DNA of 38,301 nucleotides from CAZRAL01 sp964598005 (GTDB taxonomy: Bacteria > Pseudomonadota > Gammaproteobacteria > Burkholderiales > Usitatibacteraceae): positions 1-38,301 of the forward strand of contig CAZRAL010000021.1 in assembly GCA_964598005.1 (NCBI GenBank). The letters are read 5' to 3'. The stretch's first letter is position 1, and each line of letters begins with the position of its first letter. Under the pieces are notes generated by a model that worked only from the letters and a program-made list of their open reading frames with translations, made no database searches and had not been told where the DNA came from. This document shows positions 23,646 to 32,671 of the stretch, piece by piece. Position numbers and translations under genes: made by a program.

Positions 23646-25018
23646 GACGCGGTTTCGACATTGCTGGAAATATCGTCTTTCGAAGAAGGTACCGCGGAGG
23701 CCGCAGACTTCTTGCGCCGCCGTTTCTTTTTCTTGCGCGGCGCTTCATCTGGCAGCAACATCGCTTCGCGCGTTTCTTCATCGGCGAGTTGGAAGCGCTC
23801 CCACCAATCAGCCACGTCCTGAAGAGCGTCGCCAGCCTCGGCTCGCAACACGAAAAAATCATAACAAGCGCGAAAACGCGGATGCGCGAGTGTGCGAAAA
23901 GCCTTGGCGCGAGAACGTTGCAAAAAACAGGGCTGTGCTGCCCATATTTCCTTGATCTGTGTATCGTAACGGCGTGGAATGGCCAGCGAACGGCGATGCT
24001 TTTCCAGTACATCCTCCATGGCTTGATGTAAAGCTGGAATCGGGGCAAGACCTGTTGATTCGAATTGTCTGGCTTCTATCTTAACGTCATGCCAGAACAA
24101 TGCGGCAAATAAAAAAGCCGGTGAAACGCCTTTGTCTTGTGCGATGCGTTCGTCGGTGCGGTGTAGAGTCAGCATGGCAAATCGTTTGGCTTCGGTATTT
24201 TCCATCAATCGATCCAGTACGGGCAGCAGCCCGCGATGTAGCCCGAGCGTTCGCAGTTTTTCAAGGCCGGCGTGAGCGTGGCCAGAAAGGAGCAATTTGA
24301 GCATTTCGTCGAATAAACGGGCGGCGGGCACATTTTCCAGAAGCGGGCTTAGTTCGGCGATTGGTTTCAATGTAGGTCCATCAATCGTAAACTCCAGCTT
24401 GGCGGCCAGACGTGCCGCACGTAGCATACGCACCGGATCCTCGCGGTAGCGTCGTGCCGGATCGCCGATCATGACCAAGCGTTTTTTCTTGAGGTCGGTA
24501 AAGCCATCGGTGTAGTCCCATACTTCTTCGTTTTCCGGGTCATAAAACAATGCATTCACCGTAAAGTCGCGGCGAAGCGCATCTTCTTCCATCGAACCAA
24601 AAACATTGTCACGCAGCAGTCGGCCATGCTCGTCTGATTGCGCGTGATCTTCATTAAGATCAGGGGCTGTGTGGTGGGCACGAAAGGTGGAGACCTCGAC
24701 CGTTTCCGGACCGAACATCACATGGACAAGGCGAAACCGTCGGCCAATGATGCGCGCACGACGAAATATACTGCGCACCTGTTCAGGCGTGGCATCGGTG
24801 GCAATATCGAAATCCTTGGGGTGCTGGCCCAGCAACAGATCGCGCACAGCGCCGCCAACCACAAAGGCCTTGAAACCTTCATCCTGCAACCCTGTGCAAA
24901 CACACAAGGCGCCCTGGCTTAATTCGTCGCGATTGATGCCGTGCGCATCGCGTTTATAAATATGTGCTGCGCTTTGGCGCTTTTTTCTGAAAACACGGTC
25001 GATAAATTTTTTGATCAT
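23642..25018 (-). CDS. pcnB: Poly(A) polymerase I
   Basis: The protein has 458 residues. It adds poly(A) tails to RNA, which speeds decay. The nucleotidyltransferase core shows FVVGGAVRDLLLG, the metal pair in DFDIATDATP, and RRARIIGRRFRLVHV. The substrate-binding GSMEEDALRRDFTVNALFY and the RYREDPVRMLRAARLAAKL block follow. The C-terminal tail is very basic (PRKKKKRRRKKS) and probably binds RNA. The frame is open to 25039. The ATG at 25018 is chosen because it overlaps the HAD stop (ATGA). The middle part lacks the start of a CCA-adding enzyme, and the tail supports PcnB. Confidence 0.93.
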   Translation of the reverse strand: MIKKFIDRVFRKKRQSAAHIYKRDAHGINRDELSQGALCVCTGLQDEGFKAFVVGGAVRDLLLGQHPKDFDIATDATPEQVRSIFRRARIIGRRFRLVHVMFGPETVEVSTFRAHHTAPDLNEDHAQSDEHGRLLRDNVFGSMEEDALRRDFTVNALFYDPENEEVWDYTDGFTDLKKKRLVMIGDPARRYREDPVRMLRAARLAAKLEFTIDGPTLKPIAELSPLLENVPAARLFDEMLKLLLSGHAHAGLEKLRTLGLHRGLLPVLDRLMENTEAKRFAMLTLHRTDERIAQDKGVSPAFLFAALFWHDVKIEARQFESTGLAPIPALHQAMEDVLEKHRRSLAIPRRYDTQIKEIWAAQPCFLQRSRAKAFRTLAHPRFRACYDFFVLRAEAGDALQDVADWWERFQLADEETREAMLLPDEAPRKKKKRRRKKSAASAVPSSKDDISSNVETAS

Positions 25019-25674
25019 CGCAGCGATATTATGGGCCATCCTGCCTTTTTGGCATGGGCATAAAGTGTGGGGTCGGGGTCAACTACGACCGGTTTTGAAA
25101 CACGTCGTAATAAAGGGAGGTCGTTCAAGGAATCGCTGTAAAAATAACTTTCGGAAAAATCGTCGATCCCTTTTCCCTGCTGTTGCAACCATTGTTCGAG
25201 GCGGGTCACTTTGCCCTCCTGAAAAGAAGGGATGCCCGTCGCCCGGCCGGTGAATTGCCCTTTGCTATCGCGTTCGAGTTCGCAGGCAATCAGTGTGTCT
25301 ACTCCCAATTCTTTGGCGATCAGCTCGGTAACGAATCGATTGGTGGCGGTAATAATCGCCATTTCAGCGCCCCGATGCGCCTCGATCAACGCACGCGCCT
25401 TGGGCAAAATCATCGGTTGAATCTTGTCCTTCATGTAACGCTGCCGCCAAATTTCAAGCTCGACAGGATTGCGGCTGGCTAGAATGGAGGACTGGAACGC
25501 CAAGTACTCGGCAATGTCGAGTGTGCCCGCGCAGTACTGGGCATAAAAGACGTCGTTGCGTGTCTGATGAAACTGTCTGTCGAGAATTCCTTCCTCGATC
25601 AGAAATTGACCCCAAGCATGATCGCTATCCCCGGCCAGCAGGGTGTTGTCGAGGTCGAATAAGGCGAGTTCCAA
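25015..25674 (-). CDS. HAD-IB family phosphatase (SerB-like)
   Basis: The protein has 219 residues. The HAD motifs are DLDNTLLAGDSD (Asp nucleophile near residue 7), AIITATNRF, EGKVTRLEQW (Lys) and YFYSDSLNDLPLL (metal Asp). It would remove phosphate from a small metabolite. Relatives in this operon position are usually called HAD-IB hydrolases, and phosphoserine or histidinol phosphate is possible. It lies between hda (10-base gap) and pcnB (4-base overlap), an arrangement known in betaproteobacteria. Confidence 0.88.
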   Translation of the reverse strand: MELALFDLDNTLLAGDSDHAWGQFLIEEGILDRQFHQTRNDVFYAQYCAGTLDIAEYLAFQSSILASRNPVELEIWRQRYMKDKIQPMILPKARALIEAHRGAEMAIITATNRFVTELIAKELGVDTLIACELERDSKGQFTGRATGIPSFQEGKVTRLEQWLQQQGKGIDDFSESYFYSDSLNDLPLLRRVSKPVVVDPDPTLYAHAKKAGWPIISLR

Positions 25675-25684
25675 ATGGGGCTCC

Positions 25685-26347
25685 CTAGCTGGTGAGATTT
25701 TGCGTAGCCTGCTTCAACAGAGGTACGGTAATGTTACGCCCGGTCTCCAGAGAATATCGATCGAGTGTATCCAGCATGGCGATCAGAGAACGCATATCGC
25801 GGCGAACATGGCGCAAAAGATAGGTGGCTACGTCCGTATGCAGTGCAAACCCGCGTGCCTTGGCGTGTACATGCAGTGCGTGGGTTTTTTCATCGTCACT
25901 CAATGGGTGTAATTGATAAACCAAGCCACTCCCTAACCGAGTAGACAAATCGCGCCGCATAACCAAATTGCCTGGGCTGGTATGGCCAGCTGCAAGCAGT
26001 GTTACATCACAATCAGGCGCCTGTATAAGATTGATGAGGTTAAACAAACGAATCTGATCGGTTTCATCGAGATTATCTACATCATCGATAGCCAGCAATG
26101 TTGCTGTGGGCAACTCAACAGGCAAGGGTGCAAAAAGAGCGATTGCCGATGGACTGGAAGCGCAGGCTGCCGACAGTAAATGGCTTTTGCCTGAAGAGTC
26201 GCCACCCCAGAGATAAATGATTTTGGCATCAACACTGCGTTCGGCAGCAGCACGAACCATCGCCAACGCCTCCTGATTGTGGCCTGCTACAAAATTTGCA
26301 AACGAAGGTTGCGGAGGCGGAGCCAAGTCCAAAACGAGCTGTTTCAC
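25685..26347 (-). CDS. hda: DnaA regulatory inactivator Hda
   Basis: The protein has 220 residues. It binds the replication clamp and makes DnaA hydrolyse ATP, preventing re-initiation. QLVLDL (residues 3-8) is the clamp-binding motif. The P-loop is WGGDSSGKSHLL, Walker B is LLAIDDVDNL, and the STRLGSG region carries the arginine finger. There is no DnaA DNA-binding domain, as expected. It probably leads the hda–HAD–pcnB–folK–dgk operon; no ribosome site is clear before the start. In relatives, purM or a permease often lies upstream; here exbB does. Confidence 0.92.
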   Translation of the reverse strand: MKQLVLDLAPPPQPSFANFVAGHNQEALAMVRAAAERSVDAKIIYLWGGDSSGKSHLLSAACASSPSAIALFAPLPVELPTATLLAIDDVDNLDETDQIRLFNLINLIQAPDCDVTLLAAGHTSPGNLVMRRDLSTRLGSGLVYQLHPLSDDEKTHALHVHAKARGFALHTDVATYLLRHVRRDMRSLIAMLDTLDRYSLETGRNITVPLLKQATQNLTS

Positions 26348-26408
26348 GCCCTAGATTATAGCTGACTACTAGTCTGGGCGAGTCAAAAACAGGTGGCGCT
26401 TCCTTAAG

Positions 26409-26996
26409 TTACTTGTGTTCCATGCCTGCACGCAACAAGAGGATTTTCAGGTTGTCGTTTATGCGTTCCACTTTTTCCTGGAAGCGGTTAAAGAATAACA
26501 GGCCATAAAGTGCTACGCCGATACCCAGCGCCGTAGCGTATAACGCTGTACCGATGCCCTTGGATACGGATGAAGGGTCGGAAATGCCTGATTGTGCCAA
26601 TACCGCAAAGGTATCGATAATGCCGAGAATGGTGCCCAGCAGTCCCAGCAAGGGAGCAGCGGTCACGATAGTATCGAGTAGCCATAGATTGTGACTGAGT
26701 GGTGCACGCTGTTCGATATACACGGTTTCAACAGCGTCTTCCACATCGATATGGGTTTTCAGCAAGGGTTTAGCGGCAAGAAATTGGCGTAATGCATTAG
26801 AGGCAATCTTGTTCTGGTTTAATTCCTCTTGAGGCAATTTTTCGATCATGGTATCGGTTGTCATCGCAACCAGTTTTTTGGAATGTTTCAACGTGACGAA
26901 GTAGAAAATGAAACGCTCAAGAATAACGAAGGTCGCGATGCCCGCTGCCAGATAAAGACCATAGAAAGTGATGTCGTGCAGAAGTTGTGTATTCAT
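26409..26996 (-). CDS. exbB: ExbB/TolQ-type proton channel protein
   Basis: The protein has 195 residues with three membrane helices: LYLAAGIATFVILERFIFYF near the start, and two in the MotA/TolQ/ExbB domain (TIVTAAPLLGLLGTILGIID, then TALYATALGIGVALYGLLFF). With ExbD it uses proton flow to energise TonB. It is the last gene of the Ton cluster, 57 bases after the receptor, with a strong terminator between. This would lower its expression unless it has its own promoter. Confidence 0.92.
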   Translation of the reverse strand: MNTQLLHDITFYGLYLAAGIATFVILERFIFYFVTLKHSKKLVAMTTDTMIEKLPQEELNQNKIASNALRQFLAAKPLLKTHIDVEDAVETVYIEQRAPLSHNLWLLDTIVTAAPLLGLLGTILGIIDTFAVLAQSGISDPSSVSKGIGTALYATALGIGVALYGLLFFNRFQEKVERINDNLKILLLRAGMEHK

Positions 26997-27012
26997 ATGT
27001 CGCTCGTGGTTT

Positions 27013-27042
27013 AAGAAAAAGGGGAAGACATCTCTTCCCCTT
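27013..27042 (-). terminator. Rho-independent terminator between the receptor and exbB
   Basis: A perfect 10-bp stem AAGGGGAAGA/TCTTCCCCTT (27019-27028 with 27033-27042) has a 4-base loop. On the minus strand it is followed by TTTCTTAA. It lies 12 bases after the receptor stop, before exbB on the same strand. Confidence 0.75.
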
Positions 27043-27053
27043 ACAGGACATGA

Positions 27054-29414
27054 TTAGAAATCGGCAGTAAAGGAAAGGCTGATCAGTCGCGGCGCGCCGA
27101 TATAGTAAGTGGGGAAAGTAGCTCCGGGGCCTGTGGCATTGGTAGTGAACTGGCTGCCGCTTCCTGAACTCAGACTGAGGTAGTGGGTATCCCACAGATT
27201 GCTGACATTGAGACGGACAGTGGCGCTTTTCCAAAACCAGCCATCCTTGCCCAACTTGTAGCCTATATTCAGGTCAGTGATGGTGTAGCCTTTTTGCATT
27301 TCGTCGTTGGTCAATGTGGAATAGCTTTTGCCGGTGTATTTTGCACTTAGGCCAGCGTAGAAGGGACCATTAGCATACTGTAGGCCTAAGCTGGCTAACC
27401 AGTTTGGCGTATCGGGAAATTCCTTACCGCTGGTTGGTTTCAAAATTGGGGTGGTTCCTACCAGCTCTAATAGATCGTTCTTAATTTTGGTTTTGGTGTA
27501 CGAAAGCGAGGAATAAGCACTAAAACCGTTAATAGGCGTAGTGCCAGCCTCGAGCTCGAAGCCATGCATTCGCGCATCGCCCACATTATTTTCAATGGAA
27601 CGGGCGGTTTCCAGATCATAGGAGCGAGCAATGCGGTTCTTGAATTGGATGTTAAATACCGATCCAGACAAGGTGAACCTCTTGCCGAAATAACGGTAGC
27701 CGGCATCAATGTTGGTCGCGGTTTCTTCCTGGACACGATCGGCTAGGTCTTCACGCAAGACGTTGTTGATGTATAAACCGCCATAACTAAAGTTGCCTGG
27801 CACTTTGGAATTTCGGGCGATGTTTACAAATATCTGATTTTCATCGGAGAGTTGATATTTCGCCCCCACGCTCGGTAACACCTGATCGAAGGTGCGTTTG
27901 ATTTGGTAGTCTGCTGCTTGGTTGGTGCCTTCGTTAGCGTAGTTGCTGAAGCCACGCTTGGCTTTAGGTATTTTCAGGCCCAGTTGTAGATTCAGGCGAT
28001 CGTTCATGAGGTTAATGCTGTCCTGCACGAATAAGCTGGAGGCTTCGGTGATTGTCAATTGGTTGCGGCCTTGATAAGCGGAACCATCGGCACGTTTTAG
28101 CCAAAGATCGCTATTCTGCAGCCATAGGTCGGCCGAGGTGCCATCGCCATTTACATAGGTAGCAGGTTGTGTTTGTTTGTGGCGTGCCCGTTCAAACCAG
28201 TAGCCAAAGGTGAGCTTGTGGTTATCCAGCTGCCAGTTAAATTTGACGGTAGCCCCCGGACGGTGGGTTTTGGTGACATTACTGCGATAGACCGTAACCG
28301 TATCGAGCACATCGCTATCGAAGTTGATATCGCGAAGGCCACCCTTGAAGGTGCCGCCTTCACGAAAGATTGCTTGCTGGGTACCGCCAGTGCCATAGCC
28401 ATACCAGAAGTAAGGCTCAATATCCAGGCGCATGGTTTGATTTAAGGCGAAATTGCCTTTGGCCGTGATGATGGCATTACGGAAGGGATTAAGTGCCAGC
28501 TTGTAATAAGCGCCTGCGATGCCTATCGGGGTGGCAACCTGTGCACTACCTGTTGCTGGTTTGGGATCGGGGATAAAGACATCCGAGAAATCGAAATAAC
28601 GCCCAAACTCTGCGGCCTGTGCGGCGGTGACGATACGATAGTTATTGTTCAGTGCATCGTTGTAGAGCACAGTGGCGGAAAGCTGGCTGCCTTTGCCTAG
28701 ATTCAGCACTGTTTTGAAATCGATGTGCTTGCGGTCTGCTTCGCCGGGGCCACGGAATTTATCTACCGATCCCTCAGAGTAAGAAAGGAAAGTGCGCCAG
28801 CCTTTTGCGATGCCCAGTTTTCCGCTATCGAAACGAATAAACGATTTTTTCAGATTCAATCCGCCTGTCGTATGCGCGGCGCGGACACGAAATTCATCGA
28901 TCGGGTCGCAGGTAACAATGCCCACATTGCCGCCCGTGGCACCGACGTGCGGTGCTCCAGTATCGGTAGAGCCCTGAGTGATGAAGATTTCGCAGGTATT
29001 TTCCTGATCCGTGTATTCCTGCGGAAATACCGAGAAGCTGCCCGAATCATTGACGGGCGCGTCATCGACTGTAAAACCCATCTGGTCGCTGTTAAAACCG
29101 CGTACCCGCAGCCCGCCACCGAAAAAGCCCGTTGCATCGTGGTTGTAAGTATTGACGCCTGGCAATAGAGAGAGCGACTGATAGGGATTGGAAGTGGATC
29201 TTTGCTTGTCCATGGCCGCGCGGGTGACCGTCGAACGGGCCTTGGGTGACTCTTCCTGAATGATGTTGCCGGTACCGAGTTTGTCGCCTTCACCGGTGAT
29301 GTTAATGGTGCCAATGTCAGTCGTTTTCTTTTCCTCATTTGTTGGTGTTTGCTGTGCGTAGGTATGGCTTGCAAACAGACCGGCGATGAGGAGAGATAAA
29401 GTCTTTACACGCAT
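27054..29414 (-). CDS. TonB-dependent outer-membrane receptor
   Basis: The protein has 786 residues. A signal peptide (MRVKTLSLLIAGLFASHTYA) is followed by a TonB-box-like stretch (TTDIGTINITGEG). The plug domain carries YQSLSLLPGVNTYNHDATGF and GLRVRGFNSDQMGFTVD. The barrel ends in the outer-membrane signature LISLSFTADF. Two plug cysteines (ENTCEIF and GIVTCDP) may form a disulfide. The substrate is not evident. The frame opens with GTG at 29420, but the ATG at 29414 has AAGGGA 8 bases before it. The neighbours tonB and exbD, and a nucleotidase–nucleoside transporter pair upstream, suggest dedicated energy supply. Confidence 0.92.
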   Translation of the reverse strand: MRVKTLSLLIAGLFASHTYAQQTPTNEEKKTTDIGTINITGEGDKLGTGNIIQEESPKARSTVTRAAMDKQRSTSNPYQSLSLLPGVNTYNHDATGFFGGGLRVRGFNSDQMGFTVDDAPVNDSGSFSVFPQEYTDQENTCEIFITQGSTDTGAPHVGATGGNVGIVTCDPIDEFRVRAAHTTGGLNLKKSFIRFDSGKLGIAKGWRTFLSYSEGSVDKFRGPGEADRKHIDFKTVLNLGKGSQLSATVLYNDALNNNYRIVTAAQAAEFGRYFDFSDVFIPDPKPATGSAQVATPIGIAGAYYKLALNPFRNAIITAKGNFALNQTMRLDIEPYFWYGYGTGGTQQAIFREGGTFKGGLRDINFDSDVLDTVTVYRSNVTKTHRPGATVKFNWQLDNHKLTFGYWFERARHKQTQPATYVNGDGTSADLWLQNSDLWLKRADGSAYQGRNQLTITEASSLFVQDSINLMNDRLNLQLGLKIPKAKRGFSNYANEGTNQAADYQIKRTFDQVLPSVGAKYQLSDENQIFVNIARNSKVPGNFSYGGLYINNVLREDLADRVQEETATNIDAGYRYFGKRFTLSGSVFNIQFKNRIARSYDLETARSIENNVGDARMHGFELEAGTTPINGFSAYSSLSYTKTKIKNDLLELVGTTPILKPTSGKEFPDTPNWLASLGLQYANGPFYAGLSAKYTGKSYSTLTNDEMQKGYTITDLNIGYKLGKDGWFWKSATVRLNVSNLWDTHYLSLSSGSGSQFTTNATGPGATFPTYYIGAPRLISLSFTADF

Positions 29415-29457
29415 AGTCACATTCCCTTTTTAGTTAAAGATCAGATTAAACGAACGA

Positions 29458-30138
29458 TTAATTAGCCTGTTCCAACTTATATTCAAGATTGGTAACAAAA
29501 CGGTGACTGGTTTCTCCGGGATAAGTCTCCTCGGGAAAGGGCGGGTAACTGCCTTTGCGTACCGTAGACAGGGCAGCTTGATCGAGGATAAGTGAGTCGG
29601 AGGTTTTTTCGACGCCGGTATCTTTTAAGGAACCATCACGGTTCAATTCGAACCAGATGCGCACGGTGCCTTCTGGCCGCTGCTGGCGCGCCTCCCGGCT
29701 GGTGGGGTAACGTTTTACCGAATTGAGATAGGCCTTGAGCTTGCCTTCGTAACCCGTCTGGATCGAGCTGATGCTGGGGCCGCTTGGCGCCGCAGGAATT
29801 TCTACTTTCGGCATTTCGACCACCTGCTTGGGAGTTTCCTGCGGCGGTGGTGGCGGTGGCTTGGTTTCTATGACCACACTTTCGGGCGTAATGACATCGG
29901 CTTTTTCGACGGGCTGGACCTGTTGAGGTTGCGGCGGAACAGGCTCGGGAGGCTTGATTTCGGGTTTTGGTGGCGGCGGTGGGGGAGGAGGTTCATCAAG
30001 ATTCAACGGGATTTCGAAAAGCTCCTTAGGCGCCATTTTTTCCATGACACGTTGCAGCGGAAATGCAAGGATGAGAATGATGACCGCAATGGCTGGGGGG
30101 CCAGAGAGCCAGTCACGGAAACGGTAAAGGAAATCCAT
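29458..30138 (-). CDS. tonB: TonB energy-transducer protein
   Basis: The protein has 226 residues. One N-terminal membrane helix (PAIAVIILILAFPLQRVM) is followed by a proline-rich span (about 49-110, with PPPPPPPPKPEIKPPEPVPP and KPPPPPPQETP). The TonB C-terminal domain (about 135-226) has YPTSREARQQRPEGTVRIWF and LDQAALSTVRKGSYPPFP. It carries energy across the periplasm to outer-membrane receptors. It lies 15 bases after exbD and 43 bases before the receptor start, so the three are one operon. Confidence 0.93.
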   Translation of the reverse strand: MDFLYRFRDWLSGPPAIAVIILILAFPLQRVMEKMAPKELFEIPLNLDEPPPPPPPPKPEIKPPEPVPPQPQQVQPVEKADVITPESVVIETKPPPPPPQETPKQVVEMPKVEIPAAPSGPSISSIQTGYEGKLKAYLNSVKRYPTSREARQQRPEGTVRIWFELNRDGSLKDTGVEKTSDSLILDQAALSTVRKGSYPPFPEETYPGETSHRFVTNLEYKLEQAN

Positions 30139-30153
30139 TTAATAGGCTATTAG

Positions 30154-30579
30154 TCAAGCTGTTTTTTTCTTGGCAGCGATGGTAATGGTATCGAAGCCAG
30201 CGCTTTTGACCGTATCCATTACTTCCACCAATTTTTGCAATTGCACGGCGTCATCACCATTTACAATAATGATCATTTTCTGATTGGCTTTGGTTTCGTT
30301 TTTGGCCTGCATCAACAGAGGGGGAATGGCAGCCACGGTTTCCACCGCTTTGCCATCTACCTGATAAGGCCCTTCCACCGGAACGGTAATAACGACTCGT
30401 TTGGGAGCCAGTAATTCGGTCGCTGTGGACGATTTGGGCAAATTGGTTTTAAGCCCAATAGCTGGGATGACGTTCAAGCTGAGCAGAACAAAGAAGACCA
30501 GCAGGAACATCATGACATCGATCATGGGAATGATCTCGATACGCGCTTTCTGGCGTGGTTTTTCATTCCAACTTTTCAT
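30154..30579 (-). CDS. exbD: ExbD/TolR-type protein
   Basis: The protein has 141 residues. The N-terminal cytoplasmic stretch is followed by one helix with the functional Asp21 (EIIPMIDVMMFLLVFFVLLS), then a periplasmic domain. With ExbB it makes the proton-driven motor. It is the first gene of the cluster, with AGAGAGATA near the start. The AT-rich region upstream is probably the promoter; no Fur-type box is clear. Confidence 0.92.
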   Translation of the reverse strand: MKSWNEKPRQKARIEIIPMIDVMMFLLVFFVLLSLNVIPAIGLKTNLPKSSTATELLAPKRVVITVPVEGPYQVDGKAVETVAAIPPLLMQAKNETKANQKMIIIVNGDDAVQLQKLVEVMDTVKSAGFDTITIAAKKKTA

Positions 30580-30747
30580 TTTATCTCTCTGAATTTTCCG
30601 CTTTTAAAGTGGAAGATCGTTTCAATAAGTAACGAACTTATTTTTACCGCGGCATTATTACCGATTCGTGTCGATAAGTGAAACAATCAGTAACAAAAAT
30701 TAAGAGGTGGAAAAACTATTTCAATTGGGACAATAGGTTGGATGGGA

Positions 30748-30774
30748 TTTTTTCTTAAAAAGATTAAGAAAAAA
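30748..30774. promoter_or_regulatory. Perfect AT-rich palindrome upstream of exbD
   Basis: TTTTTTCTTAA (30748-30758) and TTAAGAAAAAA (30764-30774) are exact inverted 11-mers 5 bases apart, in a 270-base gene-free region (30580-30850). It could be a regulator site for the Ton operon. Hairpin use as a terminator is less likely because all but two pairs are A-T. Confidence 0.4.
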
Positions 30775-30804
30775 TTAATGGTATTAATTAAATTGGTATT
30801 TATA

Positions 30805-30827
30805 GAGTTGCAAAAATGATACAACTC
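30805..30827. terminator. Weak hairpin after the 5'-nucleotidase gene
   Basis: GAGTTG (30805-30810) and CAACTC (30822-30827) can form a 6-bp stem 24 bases after the stop. The loop is 11 bases and no strong T-run follows, so the call is tentative. Confidence 0.25.
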
Positions 30828-30850
30828 AAAAATCTGCCTCCAAAAATTTT

Positions 30851-32557
30851 TTAATCAATCCGTGTAATTCGCCCCTGCGCGGGGGGCGAATAAGGCGATT
30901 GTGCACCAAGATAAGTAGCCAGTGCTTCCAGATCGAGCATGCCGGTTTGACGCTCTGTACCTTCACGAAAGATGGACAGACCTTCCGATCCTCCTGCGAT
31001 GAAACTATTGGTTGTCACTCGATACTGCAGGTCAGACTGGATGGTCGTGCCATTCAGTTTTAACGATGCCCGCAAAACCTTGTCCCCATTGGGACGCTTG
31101 TTATCCCAAGTGTAGCTAAACCCTTTGGAAACGCCCAGAATACGCGGCCTTTCACCTGCGAACTGTTGTTCAAGTACGGCTTTGATCTGCGTACCGGTCA
31201 AGGTCATCGTAATCAATTCGTTCTGGAAAGGTTGTACCTTGAAAAGGTCGCCGTAAGACACATTTCCATTAGGGCCTGGAATCAATGAGGCACGCAGGCT
31301 GCCAGGATTATTGAAGGCAATTACGGCACCACCTTTGTCTGGCGCTACGGTGACGAAAAGATGGGCATCGGCAATCAAATTACCCAGTAGTGATTCTCCC
31401 GCAGGGTTGGAAAGCGTCGGAAGTTCCTGTAATACTTTGGCTATGACTCGTTTTTCAAGCGGTTCGGCTAGCGTTGAATAACGATCGACCAGCGCGGTCA
31501 ACCGTGCATCTTTCTGGCCCGCTGGATTGACCACCCTATTGGTGGCATGTTTGGCGACAATATCGCGGGTATTGCGATTGAGGGCGAGATCGATATCGGT
31601 AATCAGCGTGCCGTAACTGCCAGCGCTGGTCACCAGTTTGCCGTCTATTTCGCAAACATAGTAGCGATGGGTATGGGCGGAAACGATCACATCGACGGCG
31701 CGATCGAGCTTTTCAGCGATGGTCTTGAGCGGACCTTTGAAATTGGTGCAGTCGTTGATTCCACCGATTTGTTCGCCACCTTCGTGGACGATAACCACAA
31801 TGGCTTCGATACCTTGTGCTTTTAAAACAGGAATCAGTTCATTGACGGTCGTGACTTCATCGCGGAAATCGACACCCTGTGTACCACCGGGCCTAACTAT
31901 CGCCGAAGTCTCCTTCAATGTAAGGCCTATAAATGCGATTTTCACACCCTCGAAAGCCTTGACTCCATAAGGGGGAAACAGTGGCTTACCGGTTGCTGTC
32001 TCGATCACATTGGCAGCCAGAAAAGGAAAGTCTGCACCCTTGTAAGGTTCCCGGCCACCGCAATCGGGTTGATTGGTTTGGTTGTTAAGCGCGCAGCCGC
32101 CATTTTTCAAGCGTTTGAGGTGCGCGATGCCATAATCGAATTCATGGTTGCCGACCGCATGAAAGTCAACGCCGATCAGGTTCATCGCTTCAATGGTGGG
32201 CTCATCCTTGAACAAGGCGGAGAGTAGGGGAGTCGCTCCGACCATGTCGCCTGCCGATAAAACGGCATGATTCGGGTTCTTTTCCCGTATGGTTTGGACA
32301 ACGGCGGCAAATTGCTCGACGCCCCCCGCTTTTTCCATTCGTACACCCTGGGGCTGGGATAGGTCGGGAACGGGAACGCGAAGGTTTGGCGTTTTCAGGT
32401 TGCCGTGGAAATCGTTGAAGGCAATCAGCTTGACGTTAATCTGTGGCGCAGGAGAAGGCGCGATTATTGATGGGGATGTTGTGCAGGAGGCTAATACGAT
32501 CGCAGCAACGAGAAAAACAATGAGCGAAAAATGATACGTGTGGGAGGTGCGTTTCAT
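30851..32557 (-). CDS. 5'-nucleotidase lipoprotein (UshA family)
   Basis: The protein has 568 residues. A lipoprotein signal ends in LVAAIVLASC (Cys25). The metallophosphatase domain has IAFNDFHGNL, LSAGDMVGATPLL, VGNHEFDYG, IVVIVHEGG and VSAHTHRYYV, which hold two metals. The C-terminal nucleotidase domain shows GNLIADAHLFVT, IAFNNPGSLRASL, VQPFQNELITMTLTG and VTTNSFIAGGSEG. It removes phosphate from nucleotides at the cell envelope. The frame is open to 32629; the ATG at 32557 fits the lipoprotein leader, although no ribosome site is clear. It is divergent from the nucleoside transporter by 114 bases. Confidence 0.9.
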   Translation of the reverse strand: MKRTSHTYHFSLIVFLVAAIVLASCTTSPSIIAPSPAPQINVKLIAFNDFHGNLKTPNLRVPVPDLSQPQGVRMEKAGGVEQFAAVVQTIREKNPNHAVLSAGDMVGATPLLSALFKDEPTIEAMNLIGVDFHAVGNHEFDYGIAHLKRLKNGGCALNNQTNQPDCGGREPYKGADFPFLAANVIETATGKPLFPPYGVKAFEGVKIAFIGLTLKETSAIVRPGGTQGVDFRDEVTTVNELIPVLKAQGIEAIVVIVHEGGEQIGGINDCTNFKGPLKTIAEKLDRAVDVIVSAHTHRYYVCEIDGKLVTSAGSYGTLITDIDLALNRNTRDIVAKHATNRVVNPAGQKDARLTALVDRYSTLAEPLEKRVIAKVLQELPTLSNPAGESLLGNLIADAHLFVTVAPDKGGAVIAFNNPGSLRASLIPGPNGNVSYGDLFKVQPFQNELITMTLTGTQIKAVLEQQFAGERPRILGVSKGFSYTWDNKRPNGDKVLRASLKLNGTTIQSDLQYRVTTNSFIAGGSEGLSIFREGTERQTGMLDLEALATYLGAQSPYSPPAQGRITRID

Positions 32558-32671
32558 AAGAGGCGCAAACAGGGATCGAAAACACGATTGTATGCGATGC
32601 CGTCCTACCCTGCGTAGCATTCTGCCCACTGTCCGCGTATCATGCCGAAAATAATAACGAGGAGACCATTC

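Noticed and set aside
30580..30850. Fur or Zur box before exbD
   Set aside because: I saw no match good enough to a known iron or zinc box; only the AT-rich palindrome is reported.
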